A stretch of 64,000 nucleotides of DNA from Macquaria australasica (GCA_005408345.1 SEMN01000202.1:310001-374000); one strand, 5' to 3'; positions 25,301 through 38,640 are shown, numbered from the stretch's first letter. Notes: a model not told the origin generated them from the sequence alone. Program-made: numbers and translations.

Positions 25301-25961
25301 GAAAGTAAACGCCGAAATTAAAAGCCGCGTGGTTAGTGATTAGACAGAAGGGGAGGCTTTCGTTTCTTGTTTTAAATATTCGCGCAGCGGCGCTAAAAGC
25401 ATCCAGATTCGCGTTACACGCCACCAGTCGTCAGTGTGCACCAGAGGACGCCACAGTATCATTCCTCACAGCCCCGTCTGCAAATGTTGTGGCACAAATG
25501 CTTTACGTTCGCGAGGCATAGTTCATAATTCGTTCTATAATTCCATGCAATAAATCAATAATATACTGATGTAAAGTTAAAAGGTTGACATTTAAATCTG
25601 ATATAATTAAATGGCTTTGCCTTAAACAGTACAGGAATGTAAAACAGGTCAAAATGAACATGAGTGACTGAATTTATCCACGGACGGTGCTGTATATTCA
25701 AACGAGAGCGGCGTCTCTCACAAAGCTCCGTTTGAACGCACTTAAGGCAGTATTTATCGGCGGGTGAGGCTTAAGCAGACAGTCAAATAAACCCAAAGAC
25801 TTCAAAGACCCTCTTTCCATGACAAGCGGCCAACGAGGTATTTCGGTTAACGTGTTGAACTTGTGACATAAACTAAGACAGACTGATGATGATGGAAACT
25901 GAGCTTTAGCTTAATGTGTAAAGTTGTGAAATCATTTTATTTGCGTTCAGTTGCTTTGACA

Positions 25962-26012
25962 TAAGATAAGATAAGCCTTTAATTGTCCCACAGCGGGGAC
26001 ATTTTCATACAT
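25962..26012 (+). repeat. LINE 3'-tail-like fragment
   Basis: The 'acataagataagataagcctttaattgtcccaca...' phrase resembles 3' ends of teleost non-LTR retrotransposons (CR1/Rex-like). About 50 bp with no coding remnant. Confidence 0.5.
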
Positions 26013-27598
26013 TGTCAAAATGTACTTTTGCTTCTGTTTTGCCTTCAGTACAATTGACCATATGTAATTCACAAATACAAGATTACTTTTCTTTGATACA
26101 AGAGCAAATCATGGATTTCCTATCAGGGCAGCACACCTGCTGTGACATCACGACAGGGGGCGTGGTCAGAACGATCTCGCAAGGTTCAGCCCAAAAGGAG
26201 CAGCGCTGCATCATCCAGTGGGGATTTACGTTTAAAAAATGATAAATAAAATCAAACTCTTTGATCAATTTAAAGTGTTTGCAGTGAGTCAAGCATGACT
26301 TTATGCTTCTTCCATAATGTGCTGTAAAATGAGCTCAGCAATGTCCAATATTTTGACCAACTGTTAGGAAAATGCCAGTCTTTTTCAGTGCATTCAAGTG
26401 ATACATGTAGTCAACTTCACGGGGGCAGTTTTAGCAAGCAGCTGTTGCTAAGTCTTTTTATGAACAGGTGTTTCTTTAATCTCTCACAAAGAATAATATG
26501 TATTGTTGTTGTCTGTCTACACCACAAATGGTTCAGTCCAAAACCTTAAGTGAATGAAATGGCTAATTTGACTAACATTTCAAAATGAAAAAGAATACAA
26601 GTTGTGGCTTTTTCAATAAGAACGGATCTTGATATACGCGGACATTATTCTATAAATGATTTCATAAATAATGGTATAATCATACCACATTTGTTAGAAT
26701 AATTCTAATTAAAGTATGGTAATAAAATTGTCAAATATTTATATGTATGTGTGTTTTGTTTAATTGTGTGTGAGCTTGTATGGGCACGTCTGTGTGTATG
26801 TGTGAGTATACCAGAGCTTTGTGCTATTGAGTGGAGTCAACAGTCTAGTCTTCAGCTTCAGAGACAGATTAGGATGAATATAGGTGAGAGATAACTTGAA
26901 ATTTATTCCACACCACATTTCTACAGTCTACCATGCCAGTTAGTCTGCAGTGGAGTTTTGTACCTTGTGACTCATGCAGTCTGCTTTTTGTTTTCTTGTG
27001 TCTCGCCTGACATCAACATCTGTGCCGGCTTGTGACCAAATAGATTAACAAAGCATTTCAGATCAGTCTGCTTCAGGTCTACAGCGGTCAACCTGTCACA
27101 CCACTTAAACTCAATTAGCTCAGTCTAGCCAGTGTTAATAGTCACAAGTGATCTTTTGACTCAATCAAACCTGGCAACACAATGCTTTACCAGGAAGCAA
27201 TTGAAGAGGCCGTGACTTTGCCTGGTACCTGGCTCTCCTTTGACACATCCCCTTGCAGTCACCTTCTTCTTTGTCGGGGGTGGGGGTGGTGGTGGTGGTG
27301 GTTACGTGGCAGCTCTGCTGAGATAATAGTCGGATCCAATGACCAGATTAAGACCTGAGCAAGAAACTGATACTACAGAGGGTGCTGAAACCTGACAGTT
27401 CACAGTCGTTCTTTAAATCATGTAGGAACAAGGGACATGGAGTCTGTCAGGCTGTAGGTTACATGGGTGTAGGATGAGGGGGTGACATAGGCCTTGTAGG
27501 TGCTATCGTACTCAGATATAGTCTTACTGGGTCATTGACATAGACAAACAATGGGTGAACTGACAGACGGCAGTGAATACTTTGTTGCTTATGGCGCC

Positions 27599-27985
27599 TT
27601 CAAGGAATAGTTGGACATTTTGGGAAACACACTTATTTGTTCTCTGGCAGAGAGTTAGATGATTGATACCAGTCGCATATCTGCTCCTTAAATATAAGGC
27701 TACAGCCTTGTTAGCTTAGCTTCGCACAAAGACTGAAAACTGGGGGAAGCAGCTAGCCTGGCTCTGTCCAAAAGTAAAATATCGGTCTACCGGCACTTCT
27801 AAAGTTCACTAATTAACATGTTTTATCTCATTTGTTTAACCCATACAAAAACTGAAGTATAAAAACAACAATTTGCGGTTTTACAGGGGCTCATGCGCCA
27901 GACTATTTCTTGGCTTGGGAGTTGCATCAGCACAGAGCGAAGAAATAAGCGTTTCCCAAAAGGTCAAAGTTTTGCTTTAAACACA
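27599..27985. mobile_element. Second copy of the fold-back MITE family
   Basis: Starts 'ggaatagttggacattttgggaaa' and ends 'tttcccaaaaggtcaaagttttg', which gives complementary termini. The inner left part shares 'gagagttagatga', 'gttagcttagctt', 'cacaaagactg' and 'cagctagcctggctctgtccaaa' with the copy at 9609. Unlike that copy, the right inner part is not a clean complement of the left, so it is a variant rather than a full palindrome. Confidence 0.75.
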
Positions 27986-30554
27986 GCTTATGAATTATAT
28001 GTGGTACACAGGTTCAGTGTAGTTATTGAACCTCACTAACTTTAAATATTAATATCACAGTTAAGATGCATAGTTAAGGTGCATTAAGTTCGTATAAAGA
28101 GTTTCGACAGAGGAAGGAATCGATCATATCACTGTGCATGTGGAGTATTTAGTCTATGGGCGTGCTGAGATAGGATGATGTTGATACTCGAGGCTTGTTG
28201 GTTTAACATTTATTTGTACAGCTGTAAGGAGATTAAAGGTATATCCTTATTTGTCGTATAACCCATAAAATATACTATTAAAAGGTGAAGGAGCATAAAA
28301 GGACAAAACAATGCAAATACATTTTTGCAAAAGAAAATGATGACGTTAAGAGCAGTGGTTGTAATGTTTGTTGATGAAAATGTGCATAAACTATTACCAT
28401 TAACTATTACAGACACTTGTCATGTCTGAGTTTTTGAATGTACCATGGGTGTAATCCAAGCTTATGTAAGTGCTTTTTAGATGACTCTATTTATGTATCT
28501 ACTTTGACATTTTATGGATGTTGTAAGGTGTTTACCGACCAAACTCCACCCAGACACAAGCATTCTGTAGTTGTCCTCTCCAGCCAGACAGTTTGCCTCC
28601 ATTATTCAGCTGATCAAAGTTTGTCCTGGATGACTCTCGCCATCTTATCTGATTGTGCCTTCTCATTTGGAAAAGTCTGCAAATTACCTGTCTACATCTC
28701 CGCGACAGCCATTACTCCATCTGAGGGTGAGTCAGCACATGTGACAGCTGCTCAGGGGTTTAAGCAGGGTGTGGCTTTTAGTTCAAATTGCAAACTTGCA
28801 TTAGTCTAGTTAATAGACACAGCTCAATGTATGAAACCTATCAGTTAGGGGTTATGTAAACAATAGACTCAAGCTAGGGTGGAAATAGATTTTGGAAAAT
28901 ATGTATTAGGGGTGGCCATTGATATGTGCATGGCCTATCATTCATTAATGAAGGGAAGCTGCATGCAGACATCATAAGTAGAGGCCCAGGACTAATGCTT
29001 GTTGGGGAACAGAGGCAGTGCTGTCATCCCCTGCATTATGGATAGAGTTCCTGCGCAGAGCTCACAAAGCCCATTCAGTCATCCTAACACGGCAGCTAAA
29101 TCTTTTACGACGTTCCTCCCTGTTCAGACTATCGGGTGGCAACATCTCTGATACCTCCAAGCTCCTGAAGACTGGGAATGAGTCAAAATATGATCGGCGT
29201 TTGTCGAAGCAGACACTGGATGCACAGCAGACGGCCAAATGGTTCAGCGCCCCGTTACCTCGTTTGCTCAAGCGCTTCAGTTTGTTATCAGCTGAAGATG
29301 GGGTGCCCATTAAAGTTTCACACAGACTTAATCAGTAAGGGGAGCCTGACACTCCTTTCTTGATATGAGTTTTTGGTGACAGTGAAGCAAAGGCATTAAT
29401 TATTGAAGTGACAAGCAGACAAGCAGGCTAGGCTATGTGCCCATCCTAAAGCGTCTATTTTGGCAAATTACATGGTACAGTATTAGCAGTCACACAAAAA
29501 TGTTTTAATATAAAAGTTAAGTTACATTTGCTTGTTTGTTTGCTTGCTTACTTTACTTCCTCCAGTAGTTAAAAGTTAAAGTTATCCTTTATTTGTCACC
29601 TAATGCTGCACTTCAAGGTGACTGCTACTGCTACTGCTATTGCTACCACCACTGCTACTATGACCTGTACTACTGAATTCAGAGAGAGACAGAGCCACAG
29701 TCTGTCTCTCTCTCTTTTTCCCTCCTGCTGCCCTTGAGTCCAGGTAATCTGCTTGTCACATTATCTTGTACTGCTGTCCCACAGCAGCACATCCATCAGT
29801 CAGTGTTGACCTGTTTGCTCACATTTCCTTCCTGTTTACCACTCGCCTCTCCTGACCCGCAGGGGTCACTGCTCCATTGTGCGTCCCCTGGCTTGTGTTA
29901 CCTACTGGCTTCCCCAACCTTGTCCCGCTATCAGCCGTGAACCCCCACCCCCCACTCCCATTCTCGCTCCGCCACCCCATGTGTGCAGAGAGGATAAGAC
30001 CGATAACAGCAGATATGGATACATTACGATAATTAGTGCCGTGTCTCTCCGTGCATGTCCGGTGTTTTTGTCTTGATAGACAACATTTTGTCTGTAAATG
30101 CTTTTGATTAATATTCTCTGATATGCACATACATGGAAAAGCAAAGTTCAGGCAAGAGGAACGTTGGGGTTACAATAAAAAGGCACTTTTTTGTTTCGTT
30201 CATGAATTGTTAATGAGTTTTAAGAAAAAGTTCATTCAAACTGTGTAGATGTTCATACTGTTTGAAGAAAAGGTTCCTGGCTTTTTATTATAATTTCGAC
30301 ATCACTGCTGCTCCTATATGCATAGATGCCCGAAGTTTGCTTTTGTATACTTTTGAAGATTTCACCCCATTATTTCTTCAGTGTTTTTTTTTTGTTTTTG
30401 TTAAGTTCAACCTAAGACTTATACTTAAGCACACCACTATCTTTTTAGACTATATCCATGTACATGTACTGTATGTTTAAATATGCAGTACATCATCACT
30501 TTTGAATCTACACTCACCTTTGCAATCTCTCTGCACGTGAGAGAGGTTTGCCTT

Positions 30555-30875
30555 GAAGCCTTTTTGCCAGAAACATGTGGTTAACATTGTGAAACAGCCG
30601 CAGTTTGGTTAGGTTTAGGCACCAAAAGTACGTACTGTAGTTCAACATTAATTTATTATTTTAACCCAAACCATGTTCTTTTCCTAAACCTAACCTGACT
30701 GTGGTTAACATTATGAAACGGCCACAGTGTGGTTAGGTTTAGGCACCAAAACTTCTTGGTTAGGATTGCAAAAAGGTCATGGTTTGGGTTAAAATAATAA
30801 GTTTCACACGGGACGCAAACAGCAGTCTCCTGGGTGAAAGTCCAGTGTTTGACCCATTAATCCATCCTGACCTCC
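30555..30875. repeat. Dispersed repeat with internal duplication ('ggttaggtttaggcacc' type)
   Basis: The phrase 'gtggttaggtttaggcaccaaaa' occurs near 30606 and again near 30730. Each is preceded by a 'gtggttaacatt.tgaaac.gcc' block. The second is followed by a 'catggtttgggttaaaataa' block, the inverse of which lies near 30648. The 'gtctcctgggtgaaagtcc' tail is common in teleost repeats. Class not determined. Confidence 0.6.
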
Positions 30876-31980
30876 TTGCTACATGGACTTTGTCTCTCTT
30901 TATACTACATCACCTGACTTTTTAAAGGCTTTTCTGGCAGAAAGCCTTCGAGGCAAACTTCTCCCATATGCGGTCTCTAGCAGGGTCTCTCTAACTTTGT
31001 CTTTGCTCATACTCACATACATAATTGTAACTTGCTCACTTGATCTCAAAAGCTAGTTTCACCCTCCTGAAAGCTTGATCTTATGTATTTTACTGCGAAC
31101 GTCTCTGGCTTTAGTCACGCTGCTGCGCTTTAATGGCAAAACACTGACTGATATTGTGTCAAATGGTAACTAATTTTAACATTAAATTGCGAATAAATCA
31201 GTATGGCTCACATTTATGTCACTTTATAGTGTCAGTGAAATTTATGATTTGACAAGACAGGCCTCTTACAGGCTCTATGGGCTCGGCTGAAGAAGGAACA
31301 CTGTTAAAACCTCTATCATTATTACAGCACACCATCTGAATGAAGCAGCAGTAGGTATGACTACACATCCTACACTTGTGACCACGGCCTCATGCTAATA
31401 CCAGGGTATGTCCCATCATTCTGAGTAGCAGGTGTCTGCTGTAATAGTCAGGTTCTCCCTGTAATATACAGGTAATTGAAATGACAGTGAGGTGGAACCA
31501 CTGGAAGAACGTGTGGCACTCTGTATTTTGGCGCCTCTAGTGGGTGGGTGAATAGTGAGGTAGTTGTTAATTTTAATCCCATGAATCCTGTAAGTGCAGA
31601 GAATGAAAAAGCCGTGTGCTATTTAAAGTCTCTTGGAGGGGAGGGGGTGCAGAGTTGTGAGATGGTCGATCGTCTGTCTGAGAACTTGTGTGAGCGTAAT
31701 AAAATATTTCTTCTTTGACATATCCTGAGCAAGCTCTCCTGAGCTGTCAAGGAGACCTGGCAAAGGAGTACGTAAGGCTAGCGTTCTCAGCTATAGCATT
31801 CTGCAGAGTTTGCATGTCCTACTGTGCATCACACACATACATACCCACTCACACTGATGCATATATTAACACCAACTCTGATGTACATGCATTGATGTGC
31901 ATACTCGGGATTATGTGTGTTTGCATGGATGGCCGTCTGTGTGTGAATCCATATTTGATATTTGCAAATGCATTGGGTTT

Positions 31981-32104
<124 letters not shown>

Positions 32105-32663
32105 GTTTTTGCCCTAGCCTGAGCAGCACTGAGGTTCAGCTGGGTTTATTTGCAAAGCTGAAGTCAGGTGTCACTCGATCTAGCCGCGGTGACACTCAGG
32201 TGGTCATCAAGGTCACCTCCTCTGCTTTGTCACTGCGCTAGCTCTATGACTGTATAAACTCACACACACACACACACACACCTGTACTGTAAATACTGTA
32301 CACCTCAATCAGAAGCCCTGCGTTTTCAGGACATGTCTCACCTCTCGTATACGTGACACTGTCTTACATTTACGGCTGAGTTAGATATGGGTGAGTGAAG
32401 ATTTAAGGACACCACATAACTATTAAGAAAATGGTGTGACTGTGTGTTTGCTGTGTGTTCAGTATGTGCCTGCATGGGTCCCCACTTCCTAAGGTTTAAT
32501 TAGACCATCTTGTGCATGTGAAACATTTCAACACTCCCCAGACTATCATACAGTATTTATTTCTTGTTGCGTCATTTCAAACCACCTTGAGCAGAAGACA
32601 TACAGAAACATACACAGATGTACACCTGAATAGAAATAATGAAAAGAGCCACATGACTTGGAT

Positions 32664-32669
32664 TTTATT
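32664..32669 (-). terminator. Candidate poly(A) signal, parvalbumin A
   Basis: AATAAA on the minus strand (TTTATT on plus), about 265 nt past the stop codon, with a second overlapping A/T-rich copy just beyond. No closer canonical signal was seen. Confidence 0.4.
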
Positions 32670-32933
32670 CTTTTATTTTCTCAGTAATTTGGTAAATTGT
32701 GCATTTAAATGGGTAATACAGATTATTGATCTGTCTAAAACATATGAAAAAGAAAAATATGTATGTATTTCTGTGGACCAGAGCGACTCTTGCAAAATAA
32801 AAAGAATCAAAAAGGTTATATATAATCAGATGGAAAATGATTGACTAAAACTAAGAGAGCCCTTGAAGCAGTGGAATAGGGGCAGGTTGGGGGAGGGGGG
32901 TCAGACTGGGTTGGAGAGATGGAGTCCAGTTAT

Positions 32934-35022
32934 TTAGGACAAGACCATGGCCTGGAACTCTGTGGAGAAAAGAAACACCATTAGTCAGATGTGACACCTG
33001 ATTATTTACCTCATCTGCCTGACACTGGCCTCAGTGTAGCTCTAAAATATGTGTGTTTTATATTTAGTAGCAATAAAGATATGAAACCAATAGAGAGGGA
33101 GAGCTAGCATTGTGATGCTAAATTCCAGTGCCACTGTTGTGCTCTCATGTTGACACAATTTGTCTAATCAATTAAACTAATTCACAAATGAACTGTAGAA
33201 ACATTGTGCAGGTCAGTTTTGAGTGTCTGCTGCAATTATTTACAAATGTAGGACCAAAAAAAGTGTGTAGGGACTTGGAGGGGGTAACTGTAATTGTTGC
33301 TAGTCTTAGTACTGGAATATATGACTCTCTCTCTTTCCGGCACTACTTAGTGACCCTGATCCAACCAGACTCTTCTAGAAATAAAACCAATTTAGTCAAC
33401 TTGCATTCTACTTGAAAATGTAAAAAGAAACATAGGAAATAGTTTCCTAAGCATCGTGGGTTTCTAACCACACATGCATGCATGCACGTCCTAAATCAAA
33501 TAGGTGTGGATCCTCTCACCATCTGCTCCAATCTTGCCATCGCTGTCGTCATCAGCAGCGCACAGGAAGCCCTTGGTCTCCTTGTCTGTCAGAACGCGAG
33601 CCCCGGGGGAAAACCTCTGGAGGAAAAACCTGGCAGACACAGAGCCACAGGCAGGTTAAGAGTTACACTGAGGTCCAATCTGTCTGAATACTAAACTTAC
33701 AAAAGAATCCTCTAATCCTATAAATAAGCATGTAATTTCCTACACTTATCAGGTTTTGGTGCCACCGTGTGTATTGCTGTACAGCCAGAGAACACAACTT
33801 CTAGTGAGTAGACAGTCTCTTATAATGGTTACAGGTTAACAGTCCCTGTCCCATAAGTGTTGTTAGACTATTTGCACCTGTTATGTTCTTAGGGTGATAA
33901 ATGCAAAGTATTCTTGCTATAATTTTGATCCATTTGACATAATGTGGAAAACAATGTGAGTTTGTGTAATAAAATTCACGTCAGCCCTGAAAAGTGTAAT
34001 ACACTAATGATGGATGGGTATCCCCTTCACTGCATCCCTTCTCATACAACAATATCATGAAAACTGAATAAAAATTGTGGGGGGGGTTTTCCCAAAGATT
34101 TTTTCCAAGAATTATTTTTTCTCCTTCTGTTTGAGGGACCAGCAAATACAACCACTGGCCCATTAGATCCTGGGCACACACAACAAAAAGTCTGTAGTTA
34201 GTGAACTGGCTGCTCACTCACTTGAGCTCTTCCTCCTCGATGAAACCGCTGCCATCATTGTCCAGGATCCCAAAAACCTTCTTCAACTCCTGGGGGCTCT
34301 TCTTGGTGAGGCCACACAACTGGAAAAACTTCTTGGGGCAGAAGGAGTCTGGTGCTGGAGGAGAATAGAGAGCGGAGTCAGCAACAGCATGAGGTAAATT
34401 TCAGTATTTACTATCAGTCTAGTCTAGTTTTTTCTCTAAACTACAATTAAGGCAAAGTCCCCGTGATATCAGCAAATCCTCAAACAATTTATGTCAGTTT
34501 AAATTGTGGAGACAAGATGACATATGTCTGACAAAGTATTATTAAGTGTGATGTAAGTGACCTAACCTTCTTGCCCAGAGGCACAGAGCATGGAGACAAT
34601 ATTGGTCCTGAATGTGTAATTTTTTCATATTTTAATTGTTTGAGAGGCAACTTTTTCTTTATCTTTTACCTCATTTATAAAACTAACATGGTCAAATGTG
34701 GACTCTCTTAAGGCTTATGGCTTGTGCCCATTTGATGCTCATATAATCACTTAACAAAGCCATAACTTTGTGCCCTAGGTTATACTGTACTTAACTTAGC
34801 CATATGTATCTTTTCATGTCAAGATTTTGCAGTCTTCCAGCAGGCAATCATACAGAGACAACCCTATTGTGTGACTTGTGACTGCAAGTACTGTATAGAA
34901 TAAAAAAAAAAAAAAAGAATCTAATGAAGAAAGCAATAATGATATTGGTGGAAGACGATACCTTGGCAGTCCTTGAGAGCACTGTCGATGGCATCAGCGG
35001 AAAGGATAGATGTGAGCGACAT
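32934..35022 (-). CDS. Parvalbumin A: oncomodulin / thymic-type beta parvalbumin (complete, 4 coding exons)
   Basis: Small cytosolic EF-hand Ca2+ buffer. Exons 35022-34962, 34354-34222, 33629-33520, 32959-32934 (61, 133, 110, 26 nt); 109 aa. The N terminus MSLTSILSADAIDSAL and the APDSFCPKKFFQLCGL segment match the oncomodulin / thymic CPV3 (fish pvalb8/9-like) group rather than muscle parvalbumins. The AB region is degenerate as usual. The CD loop DNDGSGFIEEEE and EF loop DDDSDGKIGADE keep all Ca2+ ligands. It ends EFQAMVLS. Four cysteines (19, 26, 34, 88) are more than in B or C. It is the end member of the cluster nearest aimp2. Group membership is confident; the exact ortholog symbol is not assigned. 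Confidence 0.93.
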
Positions 35023-35465
35023 TTTATTCCTGTGGGAGGAACAACCATGGTGAATTATTAACACATTTAGCCAGGTACAGTAGCAAACCCTCCAGTGATG
35101 GAGAGCAAAAGGTGTCCAGGTGACAATACTGACTCTAAGAAGTCAGTGTCAGTAAAGTCTCAATAAGTTCTTATGAAAATCAGAATGTGAAATAATCCCA
35201 GTCATCCTACAGCTACATGATAAACATGATAGAAATAACTTTTCTGCTCCTGCTTTGGCTTTTCTCACCTACAGCGCAATAAGTCCCCCCTTTTACGCAC
35301 GCAATTAGTTCACCTGTCATCTAACTAGGCAGCCTGTGAGGTGCTCTAAAGTGCTCCGAGCACACAGGAGCCAGAGGATCCGTCTCCACAAAATCTTTTA
35401 AAACAAATAAAAAGCAGCCACTTTCCGTCAAAAAGCGACCTCCCTGAATCCACACAGCTACTTAC

Positions 35466-35524
35466 CGTGTTAAGGAGTGTTCTCGCCCGGTCGGTGATCC
35501 AGCAGAAGAGAGGTAAGGCTATGT
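35466..35524 (-). other. Predicted 5' noncoding exon, parvalbumin A
   Basis: Donor ACG|GTAAG with the exon ending at 35466, downstream of a TATA box at 35557-35550. The matching acceptor is CACAG|GAATAAAATG, with the coding exon starting at 35029. The TSS is estimated from TATA spacing. A leading noncoding exon is the normal parvalbumin gene layout. Confidence 0.6.
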
Positions 35525-35549
35525 GGTGACTGCTGTCTGTCAAGGCGGA

Positions 35550-35557
35550 TTTATATA
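35550..35557 (-). promoter_or_regulatory. TATA box, parvalbumin A
   Basis: TATATAAA on the minus strand, about 30 nt above the estimated start of the 5' noncoding exon. I see no MEF2-type site at the position where B and C carry one. Confidence 0.6.
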
Positions 35558-35820
35558 GGTCTGATTGCAGTGACAATGGGGATTGCTTGAGTTACCTGGA
35601 TCAAATTCTAACTGCCCGCCCCTGATCCAATTTCTCACCTAACTAATTAACCTTTACGCGGAGAGACCGGACCATGGACATCTATAACGCCCTTGTAAAT
35701 AACAAATTAAGTTTTAAAGCGCATTCTTCTCCCCATCCACCACTCCCTCCTGTCAACCCCTCCTCCTCTCACCTCTCGAATTATACAGTGCAGTAAATGC
35801 AGGGAGGCTGTAATGTAACT

Positions 35821-35824
<4 letters not shown>

Positions 35825-35874
<50 letters not shown>
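35825..35874. repeat. (TC)n microsatellite upstream of parvalbumin A
   Basis: Perfect pyrimidine dinucleotide run of about 50 bp, a mirror repeat of the H-DNA-forming type, 270-320 bp upstream of the TATA box. Confidence 0.96.
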
Positions 35875-35876
<2 letters not shown>

Positions 35877-35902
35877 TTTGTCCCTCTCTTGCTGTTTCTG
35901 CA

Positions 35903-35927
35903 CCCCCTACCCCCCTACCCCCTACCC
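35903..35927 (-). other. G-quadruplex motif upstream of parvalbumin A
   Basis: On the minus strand, four G runs of 3-6 are separated by TA loops (from cccccta repeats on the plus strand). This meets the standard G4 pattern with very short loops. It lies about 30 bp beyond the (TC)n tract. Confidence 0.7.
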
Positions 35928-38263
35928 TTTCATGCAGATATCCATTTACAGGCAGCAGTCCCAAAACGAGCACATCTGAGCCTCATCCCACCGCAAATAC
36001 GCCCCTATCATTACATTTGAGGTGAGTTATGGGAAATAAAATGTCAGCTGACCTTTCATGCCACATTGCAGTCTTGCAGAAGGACCATGTGTGTTATGGC
36101 AGTAGCATTAGTGAGAGCTTATTGAGTCACATAAGAGGTCAGCACACACACAACCCCTGTGTCTTGGTGTATTGGCATTCTGTGATGCTTCACCTGCCCA
36201 GATCTGCCTTGGACATAAAACATCTACCTGTCCTATGGTTGCTCAGATTCACAACAGATTGGGGTTCAGATTATTTGCAACCAAATCTAATATAACCCCA
36301 AACACACATGGCTGCTCATCACTGAGCGTCAGGGACCTTCTCACTCCCTCATACTCACAGGTGGACAGTCTCGCTAAATTGCTTTGTCAGCTGTGCTGAT
36401 TAAGGGCCCCGGGGTCACCCTCTGCTGTCGGTGTCCCGTCCTGTCCCATCTTGATGGTGATGATGATGCAAAATGTACAGTGCCCCAGGTATTTGCATGC
36501 ACCATTCAAATTAGAGGTATCACTGTCAGAGGTCATACAGGGCTGAGCACCGGCTTCATTCCTACTGGAGTTTGATCATTTGCCACTTTGTTTCTTCCAG
36601 TTTTCTGGAAGTCAGGGCTGCACACTGGACTTGTGTGGTCTGTCCAGTTTTCAAAAAGACCATTTCTGGATGTCTTTTCCGAGGGCATTCGTGGCCCCCA
36701 GCGGTCTGACACACAAACAAATTCAGGGGTCATTAAGCACATTCCTGGGAGAGTGTTCACTGCAGCAGCACACGGAAAAAGAAGGTTATTTCTCTCCATG
36801 ATGTAAGGTTAGTTGAAGGTGTGCATGCAGCAGTATGTGTGTGTGGAGGAGAAAGACAGACAGACAGGCACTGCTAGGAATGGTTTATGTGTTAATTTTC
36901 AAATGAATGTACAATATTAAAGCGGCAACTGAAACATTAGATGCACCATGGAACCTCGACTGATTAGCCTATAGTGTCACCTCCTGAAGTGTTTCCAGAA
37001 TATCTGCAACCTGACACTCGGGGATATCCTTGAATATAACCAAAGGCAGCCCCCCGGTCAGCTTCCTCACATTAGAAGTCAGCCACTTTGTGCGCGCGTG
37101 GCACAGGCGACTCTTGGCAGCGCTGGCTCCTGCACGAGTCAGCTGGCAGCCGTGAACTGCAGGTAATGGGCCCTGCTGCGGTGTCATGACATGTGATAAA
37201 GATCCGTAAACATTATTTAAAGGCCTGAAAACAGAAAACGAATCTCTTTAGAAATCGGTCCAAATACATTTTATTTAATTTATGCGGCCTCCTTTACTTG
37301 TAGGTGCTGATTAAATTATTTCTAAAGAAATTATGTTAAGTAACAAGAACAAGTGTTTTGGGCATGGATTTTACTCGCAGTGAATGCACAGCAGCTTTTT
37401 GTTTAATTCTTTGGCAGCATCCTGGCGTCTTTCATTATTGAATTAAAGCTTGTATCTCCGGTGGTTTGTCTTTGTCAACCTTTCCTAAACCTAATTCCGG
37501 TGCCAACTCGTTAATGGGCCCCTTCAACAAGTGATGTCAGATAGTCTGCTGTGAGGTGAAGCTGGACTCCTGAGCAGCTAAAGAGAAACTCAATCATCTC
37601 CTCAAGACTGTGCGTGAAAAAAAGAGACTGAGGACACCGGATCGAGAGCAGCGGTGCACATTGACCTCACGGACTATACTGTTACTGTGCGATAATTTAT
37701 TTATTTACATTTGCTAATGTTTTTTACTGCCCTCACTCCTGGACATATAGATTGGCCGAGAGGACGATCCTCCATATTCAGTCTTTCTTGCCTCTATTGT
37801 TTGTTTTTGGAAGGAAGACACTATTTAACTCTCCCTCCCTACATGGCAACACGGCAAAGTGTTCATCTTGGCACGTCAGTCTCATAATCAATATTAAAAT
37901 CATGTTTTTCTTAATTAAAATAAGGTAATCTCACATTTAAGATTACATAGAGATTTAACTAAATTTTAATGCAAGTTTTGGAGAATCTCACCACAAATAA
38001 TTTGCAATAATCAGTTGTATGTATGTATAATGAGTTTCCTACTGACGTGAATACACTCGGGTCCCATAACTTAAAGCGAGGCTCTCCTGTCTGGACTGCT
38101 TGAAGCAGGGGAATCAAATGTCCAAACACTTGTCGTTTTTATTGCCAGATGATTTACCAGATGATTTACGTGTGTCTTGTCTCTGTCCGGTGCGTCTGTC
38201 CCAACTTCTACTGACAATGGACGTAACGCCATCTAGTGGCTGTAGGGTGGAGCTGCATGACTG

Positions 38264-38289
<26 letters not shown>
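38264..38289. repeat. (CA)n microsatellite
   Basis: CA run of about 26 bp between parvalbumins A and B. Confidence 0.93.
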
Positions 38290-38294
<5 letters not shown>

Positions 38295-38367
38295 TCAACA
38301 CACTTCCACAGTCTCACATATGTGTACATACGTTTTCTGCTATTTTCTTGATTTTATGAAGTGTACC

Positions 38368-38368
<1 letters not shown>

Positions 38369-38413
<45 letters not shown>
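38369..38413. repeat. (ATT)n microsatellite
   Basis: ATT trinucleotide run of about 45 bp. It encodes an artificial poly-Ile frame on the plus strand. Confidence 0.95.
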
Positions 38414-38418
<5 letters not shown>

Positions 38419-38638
38419 CATTCATTACCTGACGCTTTGGCAATATTGTCTACTGTTACATTCATGCCAGTAAAGCATACTGAATTGAACTGAAATGAGA
38501 GAGAGAGAGAGAATTAAGGAATTTATTAAGGCCTATTATATCTTTATCCACTATTTTCTTTATGCCTTGGCAACAAAGATGTAGGTTATTTATATGGCAT
38601 GCCAAAAAAAATTGGCTAATTGAAACTGAATTTTAGAC

Positions 38639-38640
<2 letters not shown>

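Noticed and set aside
29018..29338. 106-codon plus-strand frame in the aimp2-parvalbumin spacer
   Set aside because: No family features; the overlapping minus-strand frame is equally open, which argues against coding.
35707..35979. Arg-Glu and Ser-Leu repeat frames
   Set aside because: Products of the (TC)n/(GA)n microsatellite on either strand.
36969..37187. 72-codon minus-strand frame between parvalbumins A and B
   Set aside because: Considered as a parvalbumin relic, but there is no EF-hand loop or parvalbumin exon pattern in it.
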